Shown here piece by piece: positions 32,758-45,930 of a stretch of DNA of 64,000 nt. This stretch comes from Sipunculus nudus. Lineage: Eukaryota > Annelida > Sipuncula > Golfingiida > Sipunculidae. Positions within the stretch are counted from its first letter, which is position 1, and every line of letters begins with the position of its first letter. Location: the NCBI GenBank assembly GCA_026874595.1, contig CM049309.1, forward strand, positions 19,719,576-19,783,575, read 5' to 3'. The position numbers and the translations under genes are program-made. The notes under the pieces are model-generated. The model was not told the DNA's origin. It did no database searches and saw only the letters and a list, made by a program, of their open reading frames with translations.

Positions 32758-35192
32758 GGTATGGGCCTTTTGACGGGGGAAGTGGTTTAATAAATGACCG
32801 GGGAATTTGGTTTTATTTATATACTACAGTATAAGAAACCATGTGCAGAGCTTATCATGGAGTTTATGTACGGCCTGTCACGCGTCTCATTAATTTTATC
32901 TAAAGTGTGGTTAAAAGCAGGATAACTGATCATTTGTTTTGTTTTATCAGCGAAGTGAAAATATACGGACATCACGTACGCATGTGGTCTGGTTGATAAA
33001 TATTTGATTACGAACAAAGGTCTTCTTGTCTGATTACACTGTGCAATTTGACCTTAAATAGTTTAATTCTTTATTTTTGCTTTTATTTAACAGAGGTTAT
33101 TAGGGACAACAGTTTTTTGTTGGGGTTTCGATTAATGATATGTACGCAAACAAGTTTATGTGTGTTATAGTATGTTAATAAACAGATTACTGGCAAATGA
33201 CAACATAATCCCTTTGTTTTGGGGTTACAACCTTCAATACACAGTAAAACTGGATTGGTTAAAGTCAACGACCAGCAGCTGAATAAACCAGGTTTGGTTG
33301 GTTCATATGTGTCCAACCAATAAACCGGTTAAACTGGCCAATATTAAATCATCCATCCATGCGATACGGTTATACATAATCAGAATCGAATAACTAAACC
33401 TGGCTTGCAACAACTATAGAACAACCAATTAAAAAATAGTTGCATCAGTTGTTTGCAGTTTTGTATATTAATTGGTTATATGGGTTTGCGCTAGGTTTTC
33501 AATTATATTTGTTATAAATAGTTGTACAGCCAATGTAAAATAAATAAGTTTATATTCATATTTAATGTGTTAAAGATATGTTTATGACATATTTACTAAT
33601 AGGCCTATATAATTCATATTAGATGTACTCTACATTACAGTATTTGGTATATTTAGTATGTGCAGATTTTCATTTTCATTTTGTATTGAAATCTTGGATG
33701 TCGTCAGCAGGACCGGCTTCAGTGGTTTATGGGTTGTACACAGGTCTTAAAGCCAGGAGAATCTAAGACGAGGCGCTGAAATGTTTATCCGTCGGTTGTC
33801 AAGCAGGGTCAGCGCTGCAAGGCTAATGGCATAGCCATTCCATACGGCCATGTTTAACTCACAAACTATTACGCCTACGGGCCGAAGGTGCAGTAGTCGC
33901 CGGGCTTGGTTAACACCAGGATATAGAATGAGAGAAAGGGTGTGCTACTGCCCTGTCAAGTAGTCTGAAATCAGAATGGAATTTTGCAGATGTACTTTCT
34001 TAGTTAGGCGAGCATTGAAAAATGGAGACAGTTAAAAAAAACAGCATTGTTGGTCTCGAGACTGGTGTTGGTCTAGACCAATTTTTCGGGTGTTGGTCTT
34101 GGTCTCAGTTGAAGATGGTTCAGGTTTTGTAAAATGTGTACCATTCTTTAGCTGACCCTGCTATTATGTTTTTTTTCCATTCAGATTTCCCAAACAGATT
34201 CCTGATTTATGCCTGTGGGTATGTGTTTGTATATGCGTGCGTCAGGGTTTCTGCTTCTGTTTATTTGTATTTGTGTTGGAGAGATTCCATGGGTCTTAGC
34301 GGGATCCTGTCCAAAACAAGTTAGCATGGTCATTATAAGTCTCTCAAACATTAATAAATAATCATTTAATAACTCTTAACATATCAACTAATTTTACTTG
34401 CAATCTATGTTATGATTGACGGTTGTCACACGAGACTTTTGTCACGCGTCTCCATGGCTACGTATCGTATATGCACATGTTTGGTCTTGATCTATCGAGA
34501 TTGATGCAGAGTGTAGCCTAAAAGGGGTCATTGGCATATTTTCTCCTAAATCTTGTGATATTTCACTTTAATTTTCATGGGGCGATTGCAGCGCTACATG
34601 ACGGTAACTACGAGTGTGTATCAAGACCGCGAGCAGTTTGTAACTCGGTATCAAGGTCTGAGGCCATCTCATAGTGTCTAACATCATAAAATGTTCAGTT
34701 AAACTAAGAGCATCAACAAAAAAAATTACTGTATATGGTTGGTAATAAATGTTAAGTTATTCAAAGACCATGTATGATAAAAGCTTTTAATTGTGCTTTC
34801 ATTTTAGCCTTCGGACAGTCCTAACACCTTCGATTGGTATGAAAACAATACCAAGCAAAGGGGTAAATAACATGTATAAGGACAGTATGTATTTTGAATC
34901 AGCCCACTAAAACCTGGTTTGCTATTCCTGGATGCATAAATTTGTGTACCATTTAAACATTTTAAATTTTCAAAAATTGTTAAGATTTCATAGGAAAATG
35001 AATATAAATGTAAAAAATATACCGACAGAAAGAACACTACACAATGTTTAAAATGATATATACTTCATATATCTAATATTAATCTAAATGACTTTTGGAC
35101 TGATTTTTATTCAAGGGGAAATTTGCCAGCGATGTTACCTTAAACACTTGTTAAATATTCTGTGGGAGATTGCTGTATCAATGGGGCACAGT
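32758..35192. other. No gene recognised
   Basis: AT-rich intergenic DNA. At 34054-34105 the words GTTGGTCT and AGAC recur as a short imperfect repeat. A TTTATT at 35105 could be the poly(A) signal of the SLCO remnant on the minus strand. A GC-richer patch at 33700-33960 could not be assigned. Confidence 0.4.
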
Positions 35193-37029
35193 TCATATTC
35201 TGTCCATGGGCATTGTATTTTTTTTCTTCTCGTTTTTCCATGCACGTATAAAAGCTCCATTGTATAGGATAACAGATACAACTTGAAGGGCGAACTTTAT
35301 GACATGCATGGTTATCCTGATATCATGGCGGCTGTACGGGAAAAATGCACCCATTTCCTGTGACGTACTTCCGGGAGAATCAAGCAGGCAGGTACTATCG
35401 ATTGCACGTCCAAAAATATAAGGATTTGGCATAGCTACAAAACAAATTTTTTTAACAGTCAATTCCATAAAAAGTAATATGACAGAAGTAAAACATACAC
35501 AACTAACTATTTATCTAATTCATCATCAATATGTTATTCGTTTTGTATATTTATGGTTAATTTTATATTTATTCAGAATTAACATTTTGATTTGTGGACA
35601 CAAGGCATTTCTAACGTTTGGTCCTTTGTGTGTGTCTTAATGTGTGTGTGTGTCTGATTGAGATAAGTGTCTGCCACCGCGGCTCAGATACAAGATACTT
35701 ACATCCAGCACAAAAAAAGTGTATTTAAAACTGCAAGACCAAGAGCGCGGTCTCTCTTTTCTGTAATCCTAAAAAATATAAAAAATTTCTTCACAGATTA
35801 AAACGCAGGTATACCGTAATCGTCGTCAATAATCATTTAAAGAGTCGATAAACATGTTATTATAATATTAAATAAGCACTGTAATGACACACAAGAGATG
35901 CCAAGTCTGTGTCGCAACAACTTTAGATCAGTGACCGGTTTTAAAACCGAACAATAAATGTGCATTTACCCTTTCGCTGAAGAACAAAACGGTTATTAAC
36001 ACTATTCAGGAGTAATTTGTACACAAAATATCATGACAATCCCTAAAGCATTTACTGATAATTCTCGGCTTTTGCATGTATTTTACTAATAAGATTTTTA
36101 ACCACCCAAAGTACTACTCAAAACTATAATTTTAACCTATTAGTCGGACCTAAATCGGTTACAGAGACCTCATTTCATGTCTGCTGAAAAATCCCATCAT
36201 GATTCGCCTTCATGTGAAGCTGGAGATTTTATTTCTAACGGTTAAGAATCCTTCCCTACTGAAACATGAATCAATGGCTTCATGATCTCATCCTCAAAAT
36301 TACAAGTTACAGGGAGTATATATGTCACAGTGACCTACTTTAGAGATTCTTAAGACAGTGGCGTCAATTTATTTTTTAAGGGTTGGATGATGACCCGTCG
36401 GCGTGGAGGGGGGGGGGGGGTCAAAGTTTGGACAACTTCTATCCGAAGTATTATAACACACGACGGGGCAGATCGAGGATATTGGAAAGGGGAGGGTCCA
36501 ACCGAGAAAAGATCCCCTATATAAAATCTTTTTAAACAATTCACCAAAAGTTGTTTCGACACCTTAGACCCCCTCCCCGGCCCTCGTGGATCCCCTACTG
36601 AAAAAAACTAACCTCAAGAAGTTGTTCATTGCCGGGACGTCATAAGATTTCCAGCACAGCATCCATAGGAATATAAGCAGAAGGAATAGTAAAAAGTTAG
36701 AACAGGAAGCGTCAGACAGTCCTTTGGTGGCTGTCCCGTCAGGAATACATGAGCAGTCCTCGTACACCTGATAATTAACATATGTATAAAATATTATACC
36801 CAATCTCAAGGTGTTCAGATGACATGGGTAACATTTTCTACCGGACATAGGTTCGGCAAGAGAGAAGTATGAAAAACATTGGACCTCTAGGATTTTATAG
36901 AACCCTTTTTAATAGAAACCCGTTTCAGTTTTACGTTTTTAAAGAGTATATTGTATTAAACGATAGGATCTCTCACATAAAAATAGACTATATGCCTTAA
37001 TTATTATTTTATTGCCCCGCAAATAACCA

Positions 37030-40000
37030 GACCCCTAAGTGTCTATTGGTTAGGGTTAGTGGTCGTCATACTGCCCATAATCGGTCCCCAAAAAGTCTGT
37101 TGGTAAGGGTTAGTGATCGTTACTACCACACTGCCCATAATGGATCTCCCAAGAGTCTTTTGGTTAGGGTTAGTGGTCGTCACACTGCCCAGAACCGGAC
37201 GCCCAAGATTCTGTTGGTTAGGGTAAGTGGTTATCATTAATACAATGCCTAAAATCGGACTCCCAAGAATCTGTTAGTTAGGGTAAGTGGTCGTCACGCC
37301 TTCCAATAATCGGACTCCCACGAGTCTGTTGGTCAGGGTTAGTGGTCGTCAGACTGCCCATAAGCGGACCCCAGGAGTCTGTTGGTTAGGGTTAGTGGTC
37401 ATCTCAGTCCACACTGCCTAGAATCGGACTCCCAAGTGTCTGTTTGTTAGGGTCAGTTGTGATCACTACCCCACTGCCCAGAAACGGATTCCGAAGAAAG
37501 GGTCTTTTGGTTAGGGTTAGTGGTCTCGTCACACTGCCAAGAATTTGACTCCCAAGAGTCTGTTGGTTAAGGTTAGTGGTCGTCACACTGCCCAGAATCG
37601 GGCTCCCAAGTGATTGTTGATTAAGGTTAGTGGTCTCGTCACACTTACCAGAAACGGACTCCCAAGAGCCTGTTGGTCAGAGTTAGTGGTTATCACAGTC
37701 AACACTGCCAAGAATCGGACTCCCAAGAGTCTGTTGGTCAGGGTTAGTAGTTATCACAGTCTACACTGCCCAGAATCGGACTCCCAAGATCCTGTTGGTT
37801 AGGGGGAGTGGTCATTACAGGCAACACTGCCAAGAATTGGACTCCCAAGAGTCTGTTGGTTAGGGTTCGTGGTCGTCACACTGCCCAGAATCGGACTCCC
37901 AAGTGTTTGTTGATTAGGGTTAGTAGTCTCGTCACACTGACCAAAATCGGACTCCCAAGAGCCTGTTGGTCAGAGTTAGTGGTTATCACAGTCAACACTG
38001 CCAAGAATCGGACTCCCAAGAGTCTGTTGGTCAGGGTTAGTGGTCATCACAGTCCATACTGCCTAGAATCGGACTCCAAAGAGTCTGTTGGTCAAGGCAT
38101 GTGGTCATCATAGTCAACACTGTCTAGAATCGGACTCTCAAGTGTCTATTGGTTAGGGTTAGGGGTCGACACACTAGCCATATTCGGACACCCAAGAATC
38201 GTTTGGTTAGGGTTAGTGGTCATCACTTCCACACTGCCAAGAATCTGTTGGTTAGGGTTAGTGGTCGTTACGCCTTACCATCGGACTCCCAAGAATCTGT
38301 TCGTTAGTAATAATGTTCGTTACACTGCCCAGAATCGGACTCCCAAGTGTCTGTTGGTCAGGGTTAGTGGTCGTCAGACTGTCCATAACCGGACCCCAAG
38401 AGTCTGTTGGTTAGGGTTAGTGGTCTTCACAATCCACACTGCCTAGAATCGGACTCCCAAGTGTCTGTTTGTTAGGGTAAGTGGTCGTCCCACTACCCAG
38501 AATCGGACCCCCAAGAGTGTGTTGGTAAGGGTCAGTGGTGATCACTACCACACTGCCCAGAAACGGACTCCGAAGGAAGGGTCTTTTGGTTAGGGTGAGT
38601 TGTCATCACAGTCTACACTGCCTAGAATCGGACTCACAAGATCCTGTGATCAGTGTTAGTGGTTATCACAGTCTACACTGCCTAGAATCGGACTCCCAAG
38701 AGCCTGTTGGTTAGGGTGAGTTGTCATCACAGTCAACAATGCCAAGAATTGGACTCTCAAGAGTCTGTTGGTTAGGGTTACTGGTCGTCACACTGCACAG
38801 AATCGGACTCCCCAGTGTTTGTTGATTAGGGTTGGTAGTCTCGTCACACTGCCCAGAATCGGACTCACAAGATCCTGTTGGTTAGGGTGAGTTGTCATCA
38901 CAGTCAACAATGCCAAGAATTGGACTTTCAAGAGTCTGTTGGTTAGGGTTATTGGTCGTTACACTGCCCAGAATCGGACTCCCAAGTGTTTGTTGATTAG
39001 GGCTGGTAGTCTCGTCAAACTGACCAGAATCGGACTCCCAAGAGCCTGTTGGTCAGGGTTAGTGGTTATCATGGTCAGCAGTACCTAGAATCGGACTCCG
39101 AAGAGTCTGTTGTTCAGGGTTGGTGGTTATCACAGTCTACACTGCCTAGAATCGGACTCCCAAGAGTCAGTTGGTCAGGGTTAGTGGTTATCAAAGTCTA
39201 CACTGTCCAGAATCGGACTCACAAGATCCTGTTGGTTAGGGTGAGTTGTCATCACAGTCAACAAGGCCAAGAATTGGACTCTCAAGAGTCTATTGGTTAG
39301 GGTTACTGGTCGTCACACTGCCCAGAATCGGACTCCCAAGTGTTTATTGATTAGGGTTGGTAGTCTCGTCACACTGACCAGAATCGGACTCCCAAGAGCC
39401 TGTTGGTCAGGGTTAGTGGTTATCATAATCAACACTACCTAGAATCGGACTCGAAAGAGTCTGTTGGTCAGGATTAGCGGTTATCACAGTCTACACTGCC
39501 AAGAATCGGACTCCCAAGAGCCTGTTGGTTAGGGTTAGTGGTCATCACTACCACACTGCCAAGAATCTGTTGGTTAGGGTTAGTGGTCGTTACGCCTTCC
39601 CATCGGACTCCCAAGAATTTGTTCGTTAGTGATAATGTTCGTTACACTGCCCAGAATCGGACTCCCAAGTGTCTGTTGGTCAGGGTTAGTGGTCGTCATA
39701 CTGCCAAGAATCGGACCCCTAAGAGTCTGTTGGTTTGAGTTAGTGGTCGTCACAGTCCACACTGCCCAGAATCGGACTTCCAAGAATCTGATGGTTAGGG
39801 TTAGTCTTCGTCACACTGGCCAGACTTTGACTCCCAAGAGTCTTTTTGTTAAGGTAAGTGGTCGTCATACTGTCCATAATGGGACTCCCAAGAGTCTGTT
39901 AGTTACGGTAAGTGGTCGTCAGAGTCCACACTGCCGAGAACCTGACTCCCAAGAGTCAGTTGGTTAGGGTTAGTGGTCGTCGGAGTTCACACTGCCGTGA

Positions 40001-40035
40001 AACGGACTCCCAAGAGTCTGTTGGTTAGGGTTAAA
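37030..40035. repeat. 3 kb minisatellite with telomere-like motif
   Basis: About 50 units of 54-66 bp, each built on AATCGGACTCCCAAGAGTCT, GTTGGTTAGGGTTAGTGG and TCGTCACACTGCCC. The core GGTTAGGGTTAG holds nearly two copies of the animal telomere repeat, always with TTAGGG on the plus strand. Longer blocks repeat too: 37600-37760 resembles 37910-38060, and 38210-38440 resembles 39530-39740. It lies inside the SLCO intron 40899-36768 and stops sharply at about 40035. Confidence 0.93.
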
Positions 40036-40899
40036 AAGATGGCGCAGGGAGCAAGGTAGTGAATAAATTAATGTAGCCCGTTCAAGTACGTTTGATAAGA
40101 ATTATTTCAAGGCAGTTAGGTACATAAACATGGGTGGTTTTGGGTAAGGCATTCACGGAATAAGTAATATTTTGTCTTGTACGCATTCCTTGTACGTGAT
40201 TCCTTGAAATGTAACAAATTTTGATTTTAAGGTTTGACAGTTTAGACAGGTAGAGTAGAAACGTCCTTTGGCGGAAAAGTGGCTCGAACCACAATTTGTC
40301 GTTCACAGAGTTCGTAGAACAATATATTTTTTTTGTGTGGCCTATGTAAAAATTTGGAACGAGAATAACGACAAAAACTTCGATAATGATCATTTATTTT
40401 ATATTGTAATGCTGTTTCTAATTCAAACATTTAGAAAATGTTTTCAGTGTAGAAAGAAAAAAGGGAAACAATTAAACCCAGAGAAAATATATGTTTGATT
40501 GCAATTAATTGAACTAATATCAATTAAAATAATGTTTGTTCACTAGAAAGGAAATGCACTTGGAAATTTTATGCAAAAAAAAACTGAAATGGGCATGCTT
40601 AAAGGTATTCTACGCATGCATATGGACTACTCATGCGCACAACGCATGAGTGGAAATAATCCATTTAAAACAAAAATGTAATTACAGATAAGAACGTTAT
40701 CATGGAAACAGTTTAAAACTGTGCAGAGCGATTTTTTCTACGCATACGGGCGATGTATCGAAACTGGCTTTAGGTCTTAAATGAAAAGTACTGGACTTTT
40801 TAGGTAAACTACACAAAAGAGAGGCGTTGGCGGAGGTATGCACTTTCTCGGGTGATCTGTAGTGCTGCTTTTTTTCTGCAGCTGGTAGAGAGCATTTAC

Positions 40900-41041
40900 C
40901 TGTGCGCTAGCGTTGTTCCTAGTCCCGGCACAGGCCGCGTGGCACGCACTGTAGTACATTTGACCATCTGTACCGCACACTGGATCAAACTCAACCATCG
41001 GGCACGAGCAGTTGACATTACACGGAACGGTCAAGGTCACA
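40900..41041 (-). pseudogene. SLCO exon with Kazal-type extracellular loop
   Basis: 142 bases. Cysteine-rich loop between TM9 and TM10 (CNVNCSCP, then DPVCGTDGQMYYSACHAAC), the most recognisable mark of the OATP family. Ends in a good GTAAAT donor and joins the next exon (40900 to 36767) in phase. Confidence 0.92.
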
Positions 41042-42133
41042 CTGGAAGATCAAATATACAAGGACTCGTCACGGTCACACTACGCTCCAAATTTTAAATC
41101 TGAAGAAAAAGTTTGCTCACTTATTGCTGGATATAATTTAAAAAGGTGTAGCTTTATAATCAGTTCTAAATTTAAAAATGGATCGAAAAATATACTCACT
41201 TGTCTCCATGACGACCAGCTATGGGTATCTCTGAGCAGCCAAGAAAGATAAGCCAAAACGACGCCAGGAGTGCCACTGTTGCCATGGAAGCAACGAGACG
41301 GGTGTAGTTAAATACTGTGTGGGTTTTCATTTTGGATGTACAAGCTCCACTAATCATAGACGCGGCGAGGCTCGTGACGGACGGGACTAATCCTGTTAAT
41401 AATAAAATAATTGATTCAGCAGTGTTGACCTGTTTTAAAGTGAGCAGAAAGTAATAATTACTCTGTTAGTGTAACTTCAGAATTTTAAATTTGAAAGGCA
41501 AAAAATTATCTCAAGATATAAAGAAAAATAAACCTTTCAATTAAACAACGCTATTAAATATTTTGATATAATTTATTATTATTATATTATGGGTGCAATA
41601 AGAACACCCATGGGACTGGCAAAAAGTGGTCCTAATTCACAGGTGGTCTCATTAGACATGTCAATTTTAATCAAAGTGAATACATTTGGTTCATTCAAGG
41701 GTGATCTTAAAAGACAGGTGGTCTTATTAGACAGGTGGTCTTATATACAGGTTGCACTGTAAATGTAAAATAAATATTTCAATACTGACTATATAATATC
41801 ACTTTAAAATCATTATAATACATGATTCACTATATGATAAATACTTTATCTGAGGTCTCCTTGCTGTGAAGCGAGAAAAGCCCTATTGTGCAAGTAATCT
41901 CATACATAGACACACGGCAGCGCTTCGCAACCCCTCGGTGAGCCCGTGGAAGAGGCTAATTTTGCAAGTTACTCCGCGAATACTGGCCATGTAGGCAGAC
42001 TGTTGAAATTGGACCTCAAGATATTTCAGTAGGAATATTAAATATCCAATCTGCATCAGGTCCAGGTATAAACCGAAAGCGAAGAGCACGTAAACCGCAT
42101 TAGTGGCCAGGCGCTTCAGAGCACGTGGTAGAT

Positions 42134-43938
42134 CTAAAAAAAACCGATACAATAAAAAACATTTGTGAAATATTATCTCGAAAACACGATGAAAATCTCA
42201 TAGCGGAATGTATCTTGTTTGCTTTTCTTACAAAACTGACCTTATTGTGTCTAATCAAATTTTTATTTTACTTTTTCTACGAAATAAACATGACCATAGG
42301 ACCACCGAACTGGTGATACTGAAACCAAAAGGCTTATGGATGATGATATGAGATATTAGTTTGTAAACTTACACGAAACCAAACGTGGTAGCTAGGTTCC
42401 TGCCTTGTCCGACAAAACATTCCCTTTAAATACAAACACTTGTCAAAGAATACTGCATAAAATAAAAAAAAACTTTCCTCCGAGGATTTCATAAATCACT
42501 ACGTTAGAACCATACAAGTGATTTTGATGGGGCACTGCAAATTTCGCGCACAAAGCAACAGTGAACTGTTCAAGTAATTAACCATAATCGATGCCCTGTT
42601 GATCAGGTATATGAAACTTTACATACCACAGTGACTGTGTAACCATGTCTTGTGGCAACAAAAACGATGCGAACAAATAGACTTTTATCGCCGTGCTGTA
42701 TACCTGTCCACATTTATGCAGTGAACCTTTCTGATTGAAATTAATGAAGAATAAAGCTCTCCCCTGAAGCCCAATAGTAAAAGATAGATATAAATTACAT
42801 TCTAAGGTGTCTTAGGTCGGTTTAACAGTGAATTAGAAACACGGTCAGTGTAAAAAAAAGATAAATAAATAAAATAAAATAAAACCCGACAGGACTATGA
42901 TACCCTATAACTTACTCTGGTCCTGTACGATATCATTTTAACTATAAAAATCTGCATTCAAAGGAATGCAAGCCTGAACCTGGTCCCCATTACAGGATGC
43001 TCCCAAAACCGAGTTTGCGTTCACTTATTCGGTCCATAATCCAAGGTTCATTCGTGCACAGGTGATTCTATACATTTGTAAATATACCTTGATCATAAAT
43101 GCGGGTGATGTGCTGGATCCACACCCGAAATGCCCTGAAAATTTCATGAGATTCCTTTCACGATAACGTGAGTTACATTGTGAACAACACACACACGCAC
43201 ACACATGAACGTCGATGAACGAATACCCTCCCGGCGGAGGAAATAAATATTATGTTAAATGAAGCAACTAAACTTCGTTCATCATCATATGAAGATATTT
43301 TAAGACAACAGTTAAAAATGTGGCAGTAGCAATAATCATGCACCTCGTGGAATGGTCGTGTGGCACGCACGAAGCGCTGTTGTCTCATTCTGGATTTGTC
43401 AGGGATTCAAACACTCGTGGAATGGTCGTGTGGCACGCACGAAGCGCTGTTGCCATGGCAGCCTCTTTCTATTTATGTGTTTATTAGTACTGTTGTTATT
43501 TTTTCTTTATATATCATTGAGTACATGACAGCGAACTATAGAAATAAGGAAAATAAGTTGGAGAAATATTAGACATAAGACATTTATAGGAATTAAAGCG
43601 CTTGTTCAGACTGATGCGAATCACACAGTCTACACAGGGTTGTATTTGCTTTTGGGTGTAAAAATATTTGATTTCCAAATGCAAAAGCTGTCATAAAAGT
43701 TTATTTAACTATCCATTGTTTTGAGGATTAATGCTAATACACTATCTCTGCGATGTTTAATTAACTGCTGGTCATATTTATAAATTTTACAATATAATAG
43801 AAGAAAAACAAAATTCTAAAATAAATTCTGTATTACGTAAGCATATACAATTCAAATGGAAATGCATTTATTTGGGCATTGTCGGATTTGAACCCTTGAA
43901 CACAACCTTGTCTTTTGTGGTCATCCCGTCTGACCCAG
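42134..43938. other. Region between SLCO remnant and unit B
   Basis: No exon of the missing SLCO N-terminal half was recognised. A direct repeat of about 40 bp (GTGGAATGGTCGTGTGGCAC, then GCACGAAGCGCTGTTG) occurs at 43344 and again 70 bp further on at 43414. An AC-rich run lies at about 43185-43205. A possible older repeat junction is at 43939. Confidence 0.5.
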
Positions 43939-44063
43939 CTCCGCGGTAAACAGAAACACGGGAATACATGGACGACAACAAGAATAAGAATCAGTTGTTG
44001 TTTTACAGGTGTTACCAGGTGGCGCTAGAGAATGGATGAACGTACCAGCACACGTTTTTATTG

Positions 44064-44479
44064 CTTGCCGGAAATCTTCGATTTCTGCAAGCATGTTGGT
44101 CAGTTCCGTATGTCCATTTGTCTTTTTGTTTTTTTTTTTGTTTGCTTGTCTGCGCTCTCCTGGCCACAATTTTGCAGCAATCGACATGAAACTTACAGAG
44201 ATGATTGACAACCTAAAGTCCTGGAACTCTGTTGTTTTTGGTCAACATCGCATCATGGTGAAGGTCAAGGTCATGGAAAGTATACAATACACTTTTTGCT
44301 CCATAACTTTGTAACAAATGGTTGTAGCCACTTAAACCATAGCTTGTTTTATTCGTCATTCCATGGCTTTTTATGTGATGGGTACCCGATTCAAATCTGC
44401 CGTTACCATGGTTACGCATTTTTGGGTTAAAACTTGATAATTTGAAAATAGTCATGCTACATTTTCTATCTTTGTCAAT
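44064..44479. other. Interspersed repeat flank of the minisatellite
   Basis: Not matched in unit A. Contains a T-rich run (44120-44140) and GGTGAAGGTCAAGGTCATGG. No gene recognised. Confidence 0.45.
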
Positions 44480-45930
44480 GTTTAAGCTTCAGACGTCTGG
44501 TTTTAGTCATTATGTAGCTTATAGGCAGCTTGGCATGATAAAACTGAAAGTCTCGCCAAATCTCGCACTAGATCTGGTCAAACGTGAAAAAACTAGATTT
44601 CACGGAAATTTCTATAACTCAGCGACTTTTTAAGCTAGACCGGTCTGGTTTTCGGAATTTCGTAACATTTGCCAGCCTGGCATGATAAAACTGCAAGACT
44701 GGCCAAATCTCGCACCATATCTCGTGTAACGAGAAAAAACGAGATTTCGCGGAAATACTTATAACTCGGCGACTTTTACAGCTACACAGGTCCAGTTTTC
44801 GGTATTTCGTAACATTTTGCCAACTTGACATGATAAAACTACAAGTCTCGTGAAATCTCGCATCATATGTTGTCAAACGTGAAAAAAACGAGATTTCGCG
44901 GAAATACTTATACCTCGGCTTCTTTTACAGCTACACAGGTCTAGTTTTCGGTATTTCGTAACATTTTGCCAGCTTGACATGATAAAACTACAAGTCTCGT
45001 CAAATCTCGCACTATATATTGTCAAACGAGATTAAACGAGATTTCACGGAAATGCTTATAACTCGGCGACTTTTACAGATACACAGGTCTAGTTTCGGCA
45101 TTTTCGTAACATTTGGCCAACTTGACATAGTCAAACTGCGAGACTGGCCAAATCTCGCACTATATTTGGTCAAATGTGGAAAAACGAGATTTCACAGAAA
45201 TGCATATAAGTCGGCGACTTTTACAGCTACACAGGTCTAGTTTTCGGAATTTCATAACATATGACCAGCTTGACACGCCAGAAAAGAAATAAGGCCAAAA
45301 AACTCGCACCATCTCTCGTCAGGCGAGAAATTACGAGATATCACGGAAATGCTTATAACTAGGCGACTTTTACGGCTAGTCAGGTCTAGTTTTTGGCATT
45401 TCATAACATTTGGACGGCTTGACATGACAAACCTGTAGACTTGCCAAATCTCGCACCATATCTCGTCAAACGATTAAAAACAAGATTTCACAGAAATGCT
45501 AATAACTCAGCAACTTTTACAGCTAGACAGGTTTAGTTTTCGGCATTTCATAACGTTTGGCCAGCTTGACATTACAAACCTGAAGACTAACCAAATCTCG
45601 CACCATATGTTGTCAAACGAGAAAAAACGAGATTTCATGGAAATGCTTATAACTCGGCGACTTTTACAGCTACACAGGTCTAGTCTTCGGCATTTCATAA
45701 CATATTACCAGCTTGACACGCCAGAAAAGAAATCAGGCCAAATCTCGCACCATCCCTCGTCAAACTAGAAAATAAGAGAAATCATGGAAATGCTTATAAC
45801 TAGGCGACTTTTACAGCTACTCAGGTCTAGTTTTTGGCATTTCATAACATTTGGACGGCTTGACATGATAAACCTGCAAGACTAGCCAAATCTCGCACCA
45901 TTTCTCATACACGAGATATGGCGCGAGATT
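44480..45930. repeat. 148 bp minisatellite, about 9.5 units
   Basis: The word ATAACTCGGCGACTTTTAC recurs near 44613, 44760, 44910, 45057, 45206, 45354, 45502, 45650 and 45796, a spacing of 146-150. Each unit also has AAATCTCGCACCATATCTCG facing ACGAGAAAAAACGAGATTT, so nested inverted repeats recur in each unit. Unit A has no such array at the matching place. No gene. Confidence 0.93.

Larger units (their letters stand above)
35193..42133 (-). pseudogene. SLCO: 3' half of an SLCO/OATP organic anion transporter
   Basis: Six exon-like segments, 5' to 3': 42133-41973 (DLPRALKRL, TM7, LLKYLEVQF), 41392-41200 (TM8-TM9, SEIPIAG), 41041-40900 (Kazal-type loop CSCPMVEFDPVCGTDGQ), 36767-36613 (CSCIPDG, TM10), about 35753-35703 (TM11, RALGLAVLN) and 35434-35193 (PYIFGRAIDSTCLL, TM12, stop TGA). 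Together about 300 residues; the family has 12 TM segments and 640-720 residues. The N-terminal half is absent from the 1.8 kb between the first segment and unit B. Simple splicing fails in phase at the first and last junctions. A 3 kb minisatellite fills one intron. A decayed or partial gene is the best reading. Confidence 0.85.

Noticed and set aside
37030-40030. Open frames rich in RVSG or TTTNPNQQTLG repeats
   Set aside because: They arise because the minisatellite unit lacks stops in some frames. Unit length varies and there is no conserved start or splice context.
37030-40035. CRISPR-like array or true telomere
   Set aside because: Units vary in length and sequence with no constant repeat and unique spacers, and the hexamer never runs alone for more than about two copies. 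The DNA is eukaryotic.
40777-41040. Secreted Kazal protease inhibitor gene
   Set aside because: The domain sits between SLCO membrane-segment exons with in-phase splice sites and has the OATP loop spacing. No signal peptide is present.
44009-45768. Several open frames across the 148 bp repeat
   Set aside because: They repeat with the period of the minisatellite on both strands and match no family I know.
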